Assembly (NCBI GenBank): GCA_964459515.1
Contig: CAYWML010000066.1
Span: forward strand, 1-6,933
Origin: Scatosoma sp964459515
GTDB taxonomy: Bacteria; Bacillota; Clostridia; Christensenellales; Borkfalkiaceae
DNA length: 6,933 bases
Reading direction: 5' to 3'
This document shows positions 1 through 6,040 of this stretch, piece after piece (position 1 is the stretch's first letter; each line of letters opens with the position of its first letter). The position numbers and the translations under genes are program-made. The notes beneath the pieces were generated by a model that was given only the letters and a program-made list of their open reading frames with translations, made no database searches and was not told the DNA's origin.

Positions 1-886
1 TACGAAGCTTTCTGTATCCCGACTTATCCTCGTCGAAATCCTCCACCGTCATGCCCTGCTGACGAATAAGCGTACGCTTCGATACGGGCTTCTTCTCCGT
101 ATACGTCTTTTCAAAGTTCTTTTTCTTGGGAGGGGCGGTAAATGTTTTCGTATCGCGCGCCTGCGCAATTCTCTGCTCGGCTGCGCCGCTCGGACGAGCA
201 GTTCTCGTAGTAGTTCCCGTCGGGCGCGTAGTAGCCCCCGTCGCGCGCGTACCTGCGGGACGAGGACGGAAGCTCGAAGAAGAAGCGGATGCATTCGTAT
301 CCACGCCCGGTTTTGCGATGTATACGCCCTGTTCCTGCCCGTTGCGGAAATATCGCGGCGCGCGCGGCGCATTCGTCGAACGCGCTTCGGATTTGGGAAC
401 GAACGTGCGCGCGTCCGATTTTGTTTCTTTCTTCTTTTCTTCCGCTTTCGTTTCCGGTTTCGTTTCCGCTTTCGTTTCCGCAGGCTGTACGGACTTCGGC
501 TCGCTCTCCGTTGCCGTCTTTTCCGTCTTTTCCGCTACGGGCGTTTCGAGCGTCTTTTCCGCTTTCGCTTCCGCAACGGGCGCGCTTACTTCTGCTTCGG
601 GCGCAGCCTCCTTTTCCTTTTCTTCGGCTTTTACGACGGTTTCCGCTTTCGCCTCCGTCTCCGCGCGAGCGGCATTCTCCGCCGCGATACGCACCGCTTC
701 TTCCGCGGCAATACGCGCCGCTTCCGCCGCGTCACGCTCCGCCTTTTCCGTTTCCAAAGCGGATAATTTTCTTAAAATTTCCGAAAGGCTTTTCTCCGTG
801 GCGGCAAGACTCTTTTGCAATCCGCCGAGTTGCCGATCTTCCAACAGACTGCCGATTTTTTCCACGTTTTCGTATTTTTTTGCCAT
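1..886 (-). CDS. infB: Translation initiation factor IF-2, N-terminal part (cut by window edge)
   Basis: The first 295 codons are visible, starting at ATG 884-886; the frame is open to the left edge. IF-2 is the GTPase that brings initiator fMet-tRNA to the 30S subunit and promotes 50S joining. The GTPase and tRNA-binding domains lie outside the window, so identity rests on position (directly after ylxQ in a rimP-nusA-ylxR-ylxQ series) and on composition. Residues ~1-50 look like a charged helix (MAKKYENVEKIGSLLEDRQL), ~50-95 are an Ala/Glu/Arg-rich likely coiled coil, ~95-160 are low-complexity Lys/Glu/Thr/Ala with short ETKA repeats, ~160-250 are basic and Ser/Thr/Arg-rich, and ~265-295 end in a Lys-rich stretch plus DFDEDKSGYRKLR, the type of basic segment that precedes the IF-2 core. 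The usual small IF2_N domain at the very start is not apparent. The start lies 4 nt after the ylxQ stop, implying coupled translation. Confidence 0.85.
   Translation of the reverse strand, partial: MAKKYENVEKIGSLLEDRQLGGLQKSLAATEKSLSEILRKLSALETEKAERDAAEAARIAAEEAVRIAAENAARAETEAKAETVVKAEEKEKEAAPEAEVSAPVAEAKAEKTLETPVAEKTEKTATESEPKSVQPAETKAETKPETKAEEKKKETKSDARTFVPKSEARSTNAPRAPRYFRNGQEQGVYIAKPGVDTNASASSSSFRPRPAGTRATGATTRPTGTTTRTARPSGAAEQRIAQARDTKTFTAPPKKKNFEKTYTEKKPVSKRTLIRQQGMTVEDFDEDKSGYRKLR
444..479 (-). repeat. 12-bp coding tandem repeat in the infB linker (3 copies)
   Basis: Three adjacent 12-bp units occupy 444-455, 456-467 and 468-479. The first and third are identical (plus strand GCTTTCGTTTCC) and the middle one differs at one base. 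On the coding strand they specify the ETKA / ETKP / ETKA run of the disordered IF-2 linker. Because the unit is a multiple of three, copy-number change would keep the frame. Confidence 0.85.
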
Positions 887-890
887 AGGT

Positions 891-1223
891 TCAGTTGTTC
901 CCTCCCGAATATGATTTGAATTGAGGCTCGCCCCCCGCAGCGGCAAGCATTGCCGAGGCAAGATTTTTGTCGATGACAGCCGCCGCCTTTACGGCAGGAC
1001 GGTGCACCCATTCGCCCAGAACGCCCTTATCCGTTCGATATAACGGACAACCGAGCCGCTCTTTCGCGAGCAATACGGATTTCAAAGAGTCGCGCCCCGC
1101 CGCTTCGTCCACGATCAGCAGATACACGCCCTTTCGCTTTTTCTCTATACTCTCCGCGCCGAACACGATTTTTCGCGCACGAATGCAAAACCCGAGATAG
1201 GTTTCGATTTTACTTCTTTCCAA
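891..1223 (-). CDS. ylxQ: YlxQ, L7Ae/L30e-family putative RNA-binding protein
   Basis: A 110-residue protein of the L7Ae/L30e fold, matching the usual ~100 residues of YlxQ. Members bind structured RNA such as kink-turns; the exact role of YlxQ is not settled. Visible family features are the opening helix and loop LGFCIRARKIVFGAESIEK (residues 10-28), a hydrophobic strand VYLLIVDEAAGRDSLK (33-48), and VLGEWVHRPAVKAAAVIDKNLASAML (68-93), which resembles the family's C-terminal strand and helix. The loop normally written RAGK reads RARK here, losing a conserved glycine. The start is TTG at 1221-1223, overlapping the end of ylxR by 14 nt; it is chosen because GGAGG sits 6 nt upstream, the next residues align with the family start, and no better-placed ATG exists. 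It lies between ylxR and infB, as in Bacillus subtilis. Confidence 0.82.
   Translation of the reverse strand: MERSKIETYLGFCIRARKIVFGAESIEKKRKGVYLLIVDEAAGRDSLKSVLLAKERLGCPLYRTDKGVLGEWVHRPAVKAAAVIDKNLASAMLAAAGGEPQFKSYSGGNN
901..906 (-). promoter_or_regulatory. Ribosome binding site of infB inside the end of ylxQ
   Basis: On the minus strand GGGAGG lies 14 nt before the infB ATG (884-886), within the last codons of ylxQ. The spacing is longer than the usual 6-9 nt. Together with the 4-nt gap between the ylxQ stop and the infB start, this suggests that infB translation depends partly on ribosomes finishing ylxQ. Confidence 0.55.
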
Positions 1224-1512
1224 GCCGCTCCTCCCCGCCGCGCGCCTTTTCCTCCGCGGCTTTCTCTACGCCGAGATACACCGCCGACGCCACTTCTTTG
1301 GAAAAGGCTTTATGCAAAAGCTTTTTGCCGAACAAACGGCTCAAACAAGCCTCCGCGTTGCAGACGTACGCGCCGCGCCCCGGGGCTTTTCCCGTCGCGT
1401 CGGGGAATATCTCCCCGTCGGCGTTTTGCACCACACGCAACAATTCTCGTTTCGGCTTCATTTCCCGACAGGCAACGCACATGCGCATGGGAACGTTATT
1501 TTTCTTCGCCAT
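1210..1512 (-). CDS. ylxR: YlxR (RnpM), RNA-binding regulator in the nusA operon
   Basis: A 100-residue protein with the DUF448/YlxR signature: PMRMCVACREMKPKRELLRVV at residues 8-28 and TGKAPGRGAYVC at 40-51. Cys12, Cys15, Cys51 and Cys56 are in the positions typical of the family. YlxR proteins are small, basic RNA-binding proteins; the Bacillus subtilis homologue has been described as a modulator of RNase P (RnpM) and as affecting expression of metabolic genes. The tail (residues 81-100) is Lys/Glu/Arg-rich and its codons contain the ylxQ ribosome site. The ATG at 1510-1512 is preceded by GGAGG with 9-nt spacing. It lies 45 nt after nusA and overlaps ylxQ by 14 nt, consistent with one transcript. 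Confidence 0.93.
   Translation of the reverse strand: MAKKNNVPMRMCVACREMKPKRELLRVVQNADGEIFPDATGKAPGRGAYVCNAEACLSRLFGKKLLHKAFSKEVASAVYLGVEKAAEEKARGGEERLGKK
1230..1234 (-). promoter_or_regulatory. Ribosome binding site deciding the TTG start of ylxQ
   Basis: On the minus strand a GGAGG core, within GGGGAGGA, ends 6 nt before TTG at 1221-1223. The ideal spacing supports this non-ATG start. The site lies inside the ylxR coding region, where it encodes part of the RGGEERLGKK tail. Confidence 0.75.
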
Positions 1513-1557
1513 AACACGTATCCTCCGCTTTTTTCACGTCGCGTTCGATTTCGTCGC

Positions 1558-2670
1558 TTACGCTTCTTCGCCCGTGCCTTCGTCGCCGTCCTCCGCTTCT
1601 TCGTTCTCGATAGAAGCGAGTATCTCCGCCGCTTCGGGCGAGGACGCGCTCTTCACGTCAATCTTCCAGCCCGTCAAACGCGCCGCCAAACGAGCGTTTT
1701 GACCGTCGCGCCCGATTGCAAGCGACAGCTTATCGTCGGGAACGATCGCAATCGCGCTGCGTTCTCCCTTTGCCGTCACCGAAAGCACCGTCGCAGGCGA
1801 CAAAGCCTTGTAAATAAACGCCAAAGGATCTTCGTTCCAAAGAATGATGTCGATTTTTTCGCCGTTCAGCTCTTCCACGACCGCGTTCACGCGCGCGCCG
1901 CGATTGCCCACGCACGCGCCCACCGCGTCCACGCGAGCGTCGTTGGAAACGATTGCCATCTTCGTACGATGTCCCGCTTCGCGAGAAATCTCTTTGATCT
2001 CCACGATTCCCTGCGCGATTTCGGGCACTTGTTCTTCAAACAGCTTCTTCACCAAGCCCTGCGCCGTACGAGAAACGACGATTTGCGAATTTCTCCCGTT
2101 GTTCTTTACGCGCTTTACGAATACTTTCAGCTTTTCGCCGACAACGTATTTCTCCGAAAGCACCTGATCCTGCGGCGGCATAACCCCTTCGATTTTCTTA
2201 TCGCCGAGTTCCACATACACGTTGCGATCGTCGATTTTGCGGATAATGCCTTCCATCAACTCGCCTTCCTTATCCGAAAATTCGGAATAGGTATTGTCGC
2301 GTTCCGTTTCGTGCAATTTCTGCAAAATCACCTGCTTTGCCGTTTGCGCCGCGATACGCCCGAAATTTTTCGGGATAAAAGTCTTGACGATCGTATCGCC
2401 AACTTTATAATCGGGATTCAATTCCTGCGCGTCCTCCAAGGAAATTTCCTTGTCCTTATCCTCGACTTCTTCCACGACGTAGCGCGTAGCCTTAAACTCT
2501 ATCGTGCCCTTTTCCGCGTCGCACGTCACAGCCACCTCCGCGCCGCCGTCGAACTGCTTTTTATAAGCAGAAGCCAACGCGTTTTCCAAGGTTTCGATAA
2601 ACGCCGTTTCGCTGATTCCTTTTTCTCTTACCAAGTCGGTAAGCGCCGCAAAAAACTCCTTGTTTTCCAT
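1558..2670 (-). CDS. nusA: Transcription elongation/termination factor NusA
   Basis: A 370-residue protein, about the length of Bacillus subtilis NusA. NusA binds RNA polymerase and nascent RNA and modulates pausing, termination and antitermination. Domains in order: the RNA-polymerase-binding N-terminal domain (~1-125, with the diagnostic FGRIAAQTAKQVILQKL at 103-119), an S1 domain (~133-200, starting GELMEGIIRKIDDRNVYVELG), KH1 (~205-275, with GNRG at 255-258 and GHRTKMAI at 233-240) and KH2 (~280-345, with AIGRDGQNARLAARLTGW at 318-335). The tail from ~345 is very acidic (EEAEDGDEGTGEEA). The extra C-terminal acidic repeats of the Escherichia coli protein are absent, as usual in Gram-positives. 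The start ATG (2668-2670) has AGGAGA upstream at good spacing. It lies 81 nt after rimP and 45 nt before ylxR. Confidence 0.98.
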   Translation of the reverse strand: MENKEFFAALTDLVREKGISETAFIETLENALASAYKKQFDGGAEVAVTCDAEKGTIEFKATRYVVEEVEDKDKEISLEDAQELNPDYKVGDTIVKTFIPKNFGRIAAQTAKQVILQKLHETERDNTYSEFSDKEGELMEGIIRKIDDRNVYVELGDKKIEGVMPPQDQVLSEKYVVGEKLKVFVKRVKNNGRNSQIVVSRTAQGLVKKLFEEQVPEIAQGIVEIKEISREAGHRTKMAIVSNDARVDAVGACVGNRGARVNAVVEELNGEKIDIILWNEDPLAFIYKALSPATVLSVTAKGERSAIAIVPDDKLSLAIGRDGQNARLAARLTGWKIDVKSASSPEAAEILASIENEEAEDGDEGTGEEA

Positions 2671-2719
2671 GGTTATATTCTCCTGTTCGTTTTCGTGTGT
2701 TATTCGTAATCGTTTTCGG

Positions 2720-2744
2720 AAGCCGCCTTTCGCACGCGCGGCTT
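2720..2744 (-). promoter_or_regulatory. Short inverted repeat between rimP and nusA
   Basis: AAGCCGC (2720-2726) and GCGGCTT (2738-2744) form a perfect 7-bp stem with an 11-nt loop in the 81-nt rimP-nusA spacer, starting a few bases after the rimP stop on the transcribed strand. No T-run follows on the minus strand, so it is not a standard intrinsic terminator. It could be an mRNA processing or stability element, or chance; the function is unknown. Confidence 0.4.
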
Positions 2745-2751
2745 ACCGCTT

Positions 2752-3222
2752 TTATTCCAAGCCGTCGAAATCGATCGCGCGGCAAATTTTGGCTATTTTG
2801 TTTCTCTCCAACTTCATTTCCGCGCCCCCGTCGGAAAGATATACGCAATTGTCGTCGTGGCGCAACAACACCGCCTCGAAAGACTTTTTTCCTTGCAGCG
2901 GCGCAAACAGCTTCACTTCGACTTTTTCGCCCGCGCACTTTTGAAAATCCCTGTCGGTTTTCAACGGTCTGTCGAGCCCCGGGCTGGATACGTTCAACGT
3001 ATACGCCTCGCCGAACGTCGGATCGACTTCGTCCAAGACGGGATCGACGGCGCGATGAAATTTCTCGCAAGTATCCAAATCCATGCCGCCCTCCGTGTCG
3101 ATAAATATCGTCAGCGCGGGATCTTTCCCCTGCTTAAACTCCACGTCCACGATTTCTATTTCGAGTTCGTCCGCAATCGGTTGCACCGCCGCGCGAATTT
3201 CTTCTATGCTCTTCACTCTCAT
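2752..3222 (-). CDS. rimP: Ribosome maturation factor RimP
   Basis: A 156-residue cytoplasmic protein needed for maturation of the 30S subunit, of typical family length (~150). The N-terminal alpha/beta domain (~1-85) contains ELEIEIVDVEFKQGKDPALTIFID (residues 19-42) and the most diagnostic segment YTLNVSSPGLDRPLKTDRDF (74-93). The C-terminal SH3-like part follows (~94-156, starting GEKVEVKLFAPLQGKKSFEA). The ATG at 3220-3222 is preceded by AAGGAGG with 6-nt spacing, the best ribosome site in the window. It is the first gene of the rimP-nusA-ylxR-ylxQ-infB operon and has its own promoter and a leader hairpin upstream. Confidence 0.96.
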   Translation of the reverse strand: MRVKSIEEIRAAVQPIADELEIEIVDVEFKQGKDPALTIFIDTEGGMDLDTCEKFHRAVDPVLDEVDPTFGEAYTLNVSSPGLDRPLKTDRDFQKCAGEKVEVKLFAPLQGKKSFEAVLLRHDDNCVYLSDGGAEMKLERNKIAKICRAIDFDGLE

Positions 3223-3242
3223 ATGCGCCCTCCTTACATGAA

Positions 3243-3273
3243 TATTGAGAGTGGCGAAAGACCACTCTCAATA
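3243..3273 (-). promoter_or_regulatory. Perfect 12-bp hairpin in the rimP leader
   Basis: TATTGAGAGTGG (3243-3254), a 7-nt loop (3255-3261) and CCACTCTCAATA (3262-3273) form an uninterrupted 12-bp stem. On the transcribed strand it lies ~17 nt after the predicted transcription start and ends ~7 nt before the AAGGAGG site of rimP. There is no T-run after it, so it is not a simple terminator. Position suggests control of translation, mRNA stability or RNA polymerase/NusA interaction at the head of the nusA operon. Attenuator-type leaders are known before rimP in Gammaproteobacteria, and I recall GAGTGG/CCACTC-type hairpins before this gene in Firmicutes, but could not check this. Confidence 0.75.
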
Positions 3274-3296
3274 ACGAAACATTATTAAGTATCCTT

Positions 3297-3325
3297 ATTA
3301 TACCATTATCCGCCGCCTTTTGCAA
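3297..3325 (-). promoter_or_regulatory. Sigma-A type promoter of the rimP-nusA-infB operon
   Basis: On the minus strand a -35 box TTGCAA (3320-3325) is followed after 17 bp by a perfect -10 box TATAAT (3297-3302). The bases just before the -10 are TGG, giving an extended -10 (TGnTATAAT). The expected transcription start is near 3290, giving a leader of about 65-70 nt before the rimP ATG. It lies between the stop of the upstream exonuclease gene (3388) and rimP, so rimP-infB can be transcribed separately from nrdR-ispG. Confidence 0.82.
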
Positions 3326-3387
3326 GCGTTTTTCCGCACGTTGCGCGATTTTTTTCTCTTTTCTTTACGATAAATCGTTTTTTCGGC

Positions 3388-4962
3388 TTACAGACCGCCT
3401 TTCGCCTTCACCAATTCGACGAACACCTTCGCCGTAACGCACGCGTCGTCGAACGCGCGGTGATGATTGAAGGTAAACCCGTAATGATCCGCCACGGTGT
3501 TCAGCTTATAATTCAGCAACTGTCCGCGCAGCACTTCTTGCGCCAAAGCGCAGGTATCGAATTGCTTATGCTCGAACATATAGCCGTTTTGCTCCCCGTA
3601 ATAATGTATAAAGCGATAATCGAACCCGACGTTATGCCCCACGAGATACGCGCCGTCCGCGAACTTATAGAAGTCCGCCATCACTTTATCCACCTCGGGC
3701 GCGCCGACGAGATCCTCGTCCTGAATGCCCGTCAACGCAACGATTTCCTTGGAAAGCTTCGTTTTGCAAGCGACAAAAGAAGAGAACCGTTCCGTCATTT
3801 CGCCGTTGACGAGTTTCACCGCGCCGATTTCGATAATCTTATCCATTCTTCCCGTTGCGGGATTGTTGCTTAACCCCGTCGTCTCCAAATCGAACACGAC
3901 GAACACGTTTTTCCGCAAAACTTCCGGTTTACTCAAATCCTCGAACAACGCCGTTTGCGTATAATCCGAATACGGCTTCGGGAATACGTAATGATAAGCT
4001 TTGGGGACGGGTTTCCCCTTTTTCGGAACGGGCACGAAATCCGCAGGCGGCGCGCCGTAATTGATCTTCGTCGCCCGAAAATACGTCGAACCGTAGAACT
4101 CCTCGTTCGAACCGGTAATGGTGATCTTATCCCCCTCCTGCAACGCGCGCACCTTTTCGTGCGTTGCCTTTTTCGGAAAATACGTCGTACGCAAACCGGC
4201 CGAACCGTCGTTCACCGTCAGCGAAAACCGCGTTTTCCGCACCTTCTCGCCCGTGGCTTCGTTTTGCTTCGTATATTCGATTTCTTCGATATGCGTAATC
4301 GTGCCGCAAACGACGAACGTTCCCTCCGCGTTCATCGAATCCGCCATATACACCGCCGTCGTCAACGGCTCGTCCGCGCCGTCGATCTTCGCGTAATCGA
4401 CGATGGGGAAACGCCGAATTTCCAAGGGCACGACCTCGTCCTCGTCCCGTTCTTCGATCTCCGCCAAGATAGAGGGATCGGCAGCCTCTTTTTCCACGAT
4501 ACGCACGTTGCCGTAAAAAGAGCCGCAATAGCCGCTCGACAAATATTTGCTCACCGCGTCGAGGATTTCGCCCGAAGAAAACAAAGCCTGCTCCCCCGAG
4601 GCGATATCTACGTAAAAATGCGCGCCGCTTTCCAGCATTTCCACTTCGATATGTTTTTCTTCCAAAAACGCCGCCGCCGCAGGATAGCCCTTCCGAATAA
4701 ATTCGATAATGCGTTTTTTCAGCGTTTCCGCTTCGGGTACGCGCTTGACGATACGTACGCGCGCCGTCATGCCGCTCGGCAAATACGCCTCCGAAACCGC
4801 CTTTGCGTGCGCTTCGTCGCGCGCCGAATACACCTTGTCCGTCACCAGAGAAAACTCCGCGCCGTTCTCCCTTTTCAAAACGGTAATTCCGCACAAAATC
4901 GCGTGCGACAACCCGTCCGCTTCCCTGATTTTCGACAAATATTCTTGTACCTTATTCTCCAT
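3388..4962 (-). CDS. PolC-like exonuclease: PolC N-terminal region, OB fold and DEDDh 3'-5' exonuclease, without PHP or polymerase domains
   Basis: A 524-residue protein at the locus where clostridial genomes normally carry polC (between ispG and rimP). Residues ~1-160 resemble the PolC N-terminal region (LPSGMTARVRIVK at 61-73; IIEFIRKGYPAAAAFLEEK at 85-103). Residues ~197-302 look like the PolC OB-fold nucleic-acid-binding domain. A ~48-residue Pro/Lys-rich linker follows, then a DEDDh exonuclease (~352-518). Its catalytic residues all seem present: Asp358 and Glu360 in FDLETTG, Asp448 in GHNVGFDYRF, and His501 and Asp506 in HHRAFDDA. This predicts an active 3'-5' exonuclease, as in proofreading. 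PolC itself is ~1,400 residues, with a PHP domain split around the exonuclease and a polymerase core; both are missing, and the 165 nt after the stop do not encode them. The ATG (4960-4962) has AAGGAG upstream and overlaps the ispG stop by 11 nt. An alternative reading is a DnaQ-family nuclease of separate function. Confidence 0.85.
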   Translation of the reverse strand: MENKVQEYLSKIREADGLSHAILCGITVLKRENGAEFSLVTDKVYSARDEAHAKAVSEAYLPSGMTARVRIVKRVPEAETLKKRIIEFIRKGYPAAAAFLEEKHIEVEMLESGAHFYVDIASGEQALFSSGEILDAVSKYLSSGYCGSFYGNVRIVEKEAADPSILAEIEERDEDEVVPLEIRRFPIVDYAKIDGADEPLTTAVYMADSMNAEGTFVVCGTITHIEEIEYTKQNEATGEKVRKTRFSLTVNDGSAGLRTTYFPKKATHEKVRALQEGDKITITGSNEEFYGSTYFRATKINYGAPPADFVPVPKKGKPVPKAYHYVFPKPYSDYTQTALFEDLSKPEVLRKNVFVVFDLETTGLSNNPATGRMDKIIEIGAVKLVNGEMTERFSSFVACKTKLSKEIVALTGIQDEDLVGAPEVDKVMADFYKFADGAYLVGHNVGFDYRFIHYYGEQNGYMFEHKQFDTCALAQEVLRGQLLNYKLNTVADHYGFTFNHHRAFDDACVTAKVFVELVKAKGGL

Positions 4963-6010
4963 CTAACAAACTCCTTATTTCCGCAAAAAACTTTTCCTCC
5001 GCCTCTTCCGCGGCAACTTTTTTATACAGCTCTCCCTTACGGAATATCCAGCAAAATCCGTTGCCGCCGGCAATGCCGAGATCGGCGTCTTTCGCTTCTC
5101 CGGGGCCGTTGACCACGCACCCCATCACCGCGATTTTCGCGCGTGTTTTATACCCTTTCACGAACGCCGTCACCTTTTCCGCAAGCGCCATACTCTCCCA
5201 CGAGCACCGTCCGCATGTGGGGCAAGCCACCACCTCCACGAAGTCCTCGTCCAAGCCGCAAGCGCGCAAAATCCCCTGCGCCGCCGTCACTTCCCGTACG
5301 GGATCGTCCGTCAGCGACACGCGGATCGTATCGCCGATCCCGCGCAAAAGCAAACTGCCGATGCCCACCGCGCTTTTTATGACGCCGCTTTCCGTCGTGC
5401 CTGCCTCCGTCACGCCCAAATGCAACGGATAGCTCGTTCGCTCGGCGAGCAAGGTATACGCGTCCACCGTCAAACGCACGTCGGAAGCCTTCACGGAAAT
5501 CACGAGATCGTTCACGCCGTGTTTTTCCAAAATACCGACGTTAAAGAGCGCGCTCTCCACCAACGCCTCCGCGCTCCGCTCGTAGCGTTCGAGAAAGTGC
5601 TTTTCTATACTGCCCGTATTCGATCCTACGCGTACGGGGATGCCGTGCGCGCGCACGCAATCCGCCACGTACGCGATTTTCTTTTCGCCGCCGATATTGC
5701 CGGGATTTATACGCACCTTATCCGCGCCGTTTTCAATGGCAAGCACGGCTAAGCGCGGAGAAAAATGAATATCGGCTACAAGCGGAATATTTATCTTTTC
5801 GCGCACCGCTTTCACGGCAAACGCGTCCGCCTCGTCCGCCACAGCCGCCCGTACAATCTCGCAACCTGCCGCCGCCAACGCGTTTATTTGCGCCGTCGTC
5901 GCTTCTACGTCCGCCGTTTTCGTCGTCGTCATCGATTGAATTTTTACGCTCGCGCCGCCGCCGAGCGGCACGCCGCCCACGTACAAACGCTTCGTTTCCC
6001 GATTGTGCAT
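4952..6010 (-). CDS. ispG: 4-hydroxy-3-methylbut-2-enyl diphosphate synthase IspG (GcpE)
   Basis: A 352-residue [4Fe-4S] enzyme of the MEP pathway that reductively converts MEcPP to HMBPP, using flavodoxin or ferredoxin as electron donor. The N-terminal TIM-barrel part shows VGGVPLGGGASVKIQSMTTT (residues 11-30), PLVADIHF (76-83), DKVRINPGNIG (97-107) and LHLGVTEAG (196-204). The C-terminal cluster domain has CPTCGR (Cys263, Cys266), then MGCVVNGPGEAKDADLGIAGG (296-316) with Cys298 as third ligand and Glu305 as the conserved acidic ligand. Length is normal for the bacterial two-domain form. The ATG at 6008-6010 follows AAGGAG with only ~4 nt spacing; the sequence after it aligns with the family start. 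It lies 30 nt after nrdR and overlaps the exonuclease gene by 11 nt, so the three are probably one transcript. Confidence 0.98.
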   Translation of the reverse strand: MHNRETKRLYVGGVPLGGGASVKIQSMTTTKTADVEATTAQINALAAAGCEIVRAAVADEADAFAVKAVREKINIPLVADIHFSPRLAVLAIENGADKVRINPGNIGGEKKIAYVADCVRAHGIPVRVGSNTGSIEKHFLERYERSAEALVESALFNVGILEKHGVNDLVISVKASDVRLTVDAYTLLAERTSYPLHLGVTEAGTTESGVIKSAVGIGSLLLRGIGDTIRVSLTDDPVREVTAAQGILRACGLDEDFVEVVACPTCGRCSWESMALAEKVTAFVKGYKTRAKIAVMGCVVNGPGEAKDADLGIAGGNGFCWIFRKGELYKKVAAEEAEEKFFAEIRSLLDGE

Positions 6011-6040
6011 ACTTCTCCTTTTTTCAGCCGCCGCACACCG

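Noticed and set aside
126..914. Plus-strand open frame of 262 codons rich in Ser/Ala/Phe/Val
   Set aside because: Mirror of the low-complexity infB linker; the repeats explain the absence of stops. The minus-strand frame fits the operon context.
1312..2709. Long plus-strand open frame (465 codons) opposite nusA and ylxR
   Set aside because: It is antisense to genes of certain identity; its composition (many Arg, His, Phe) is that expected from reading biased codons backwards, and no domain is recognisable.
3243..3273. The rimP leader hairpin as a simple terminator
   Set aside because: No T-run follows on either strand in the proper position; on the minus strand it is followed by TTCATGT and the ribosome site.
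3320..3385. Intrinsic terminator between the exonuclease gene and rimP
   Set aside because: Only 4-bp stems (ACGA/TCGT; CGCA/TGCG) are present, and their T-runs lie on the plus strand, opposite to transcription of the genes.
3955..5112. Plus-strand open frame of 385 codons opposite the exonuclease gene
   Set aside because: Arg/Phe-rich shadow of the well-supported minus-strand gene, with no recognisable motif.
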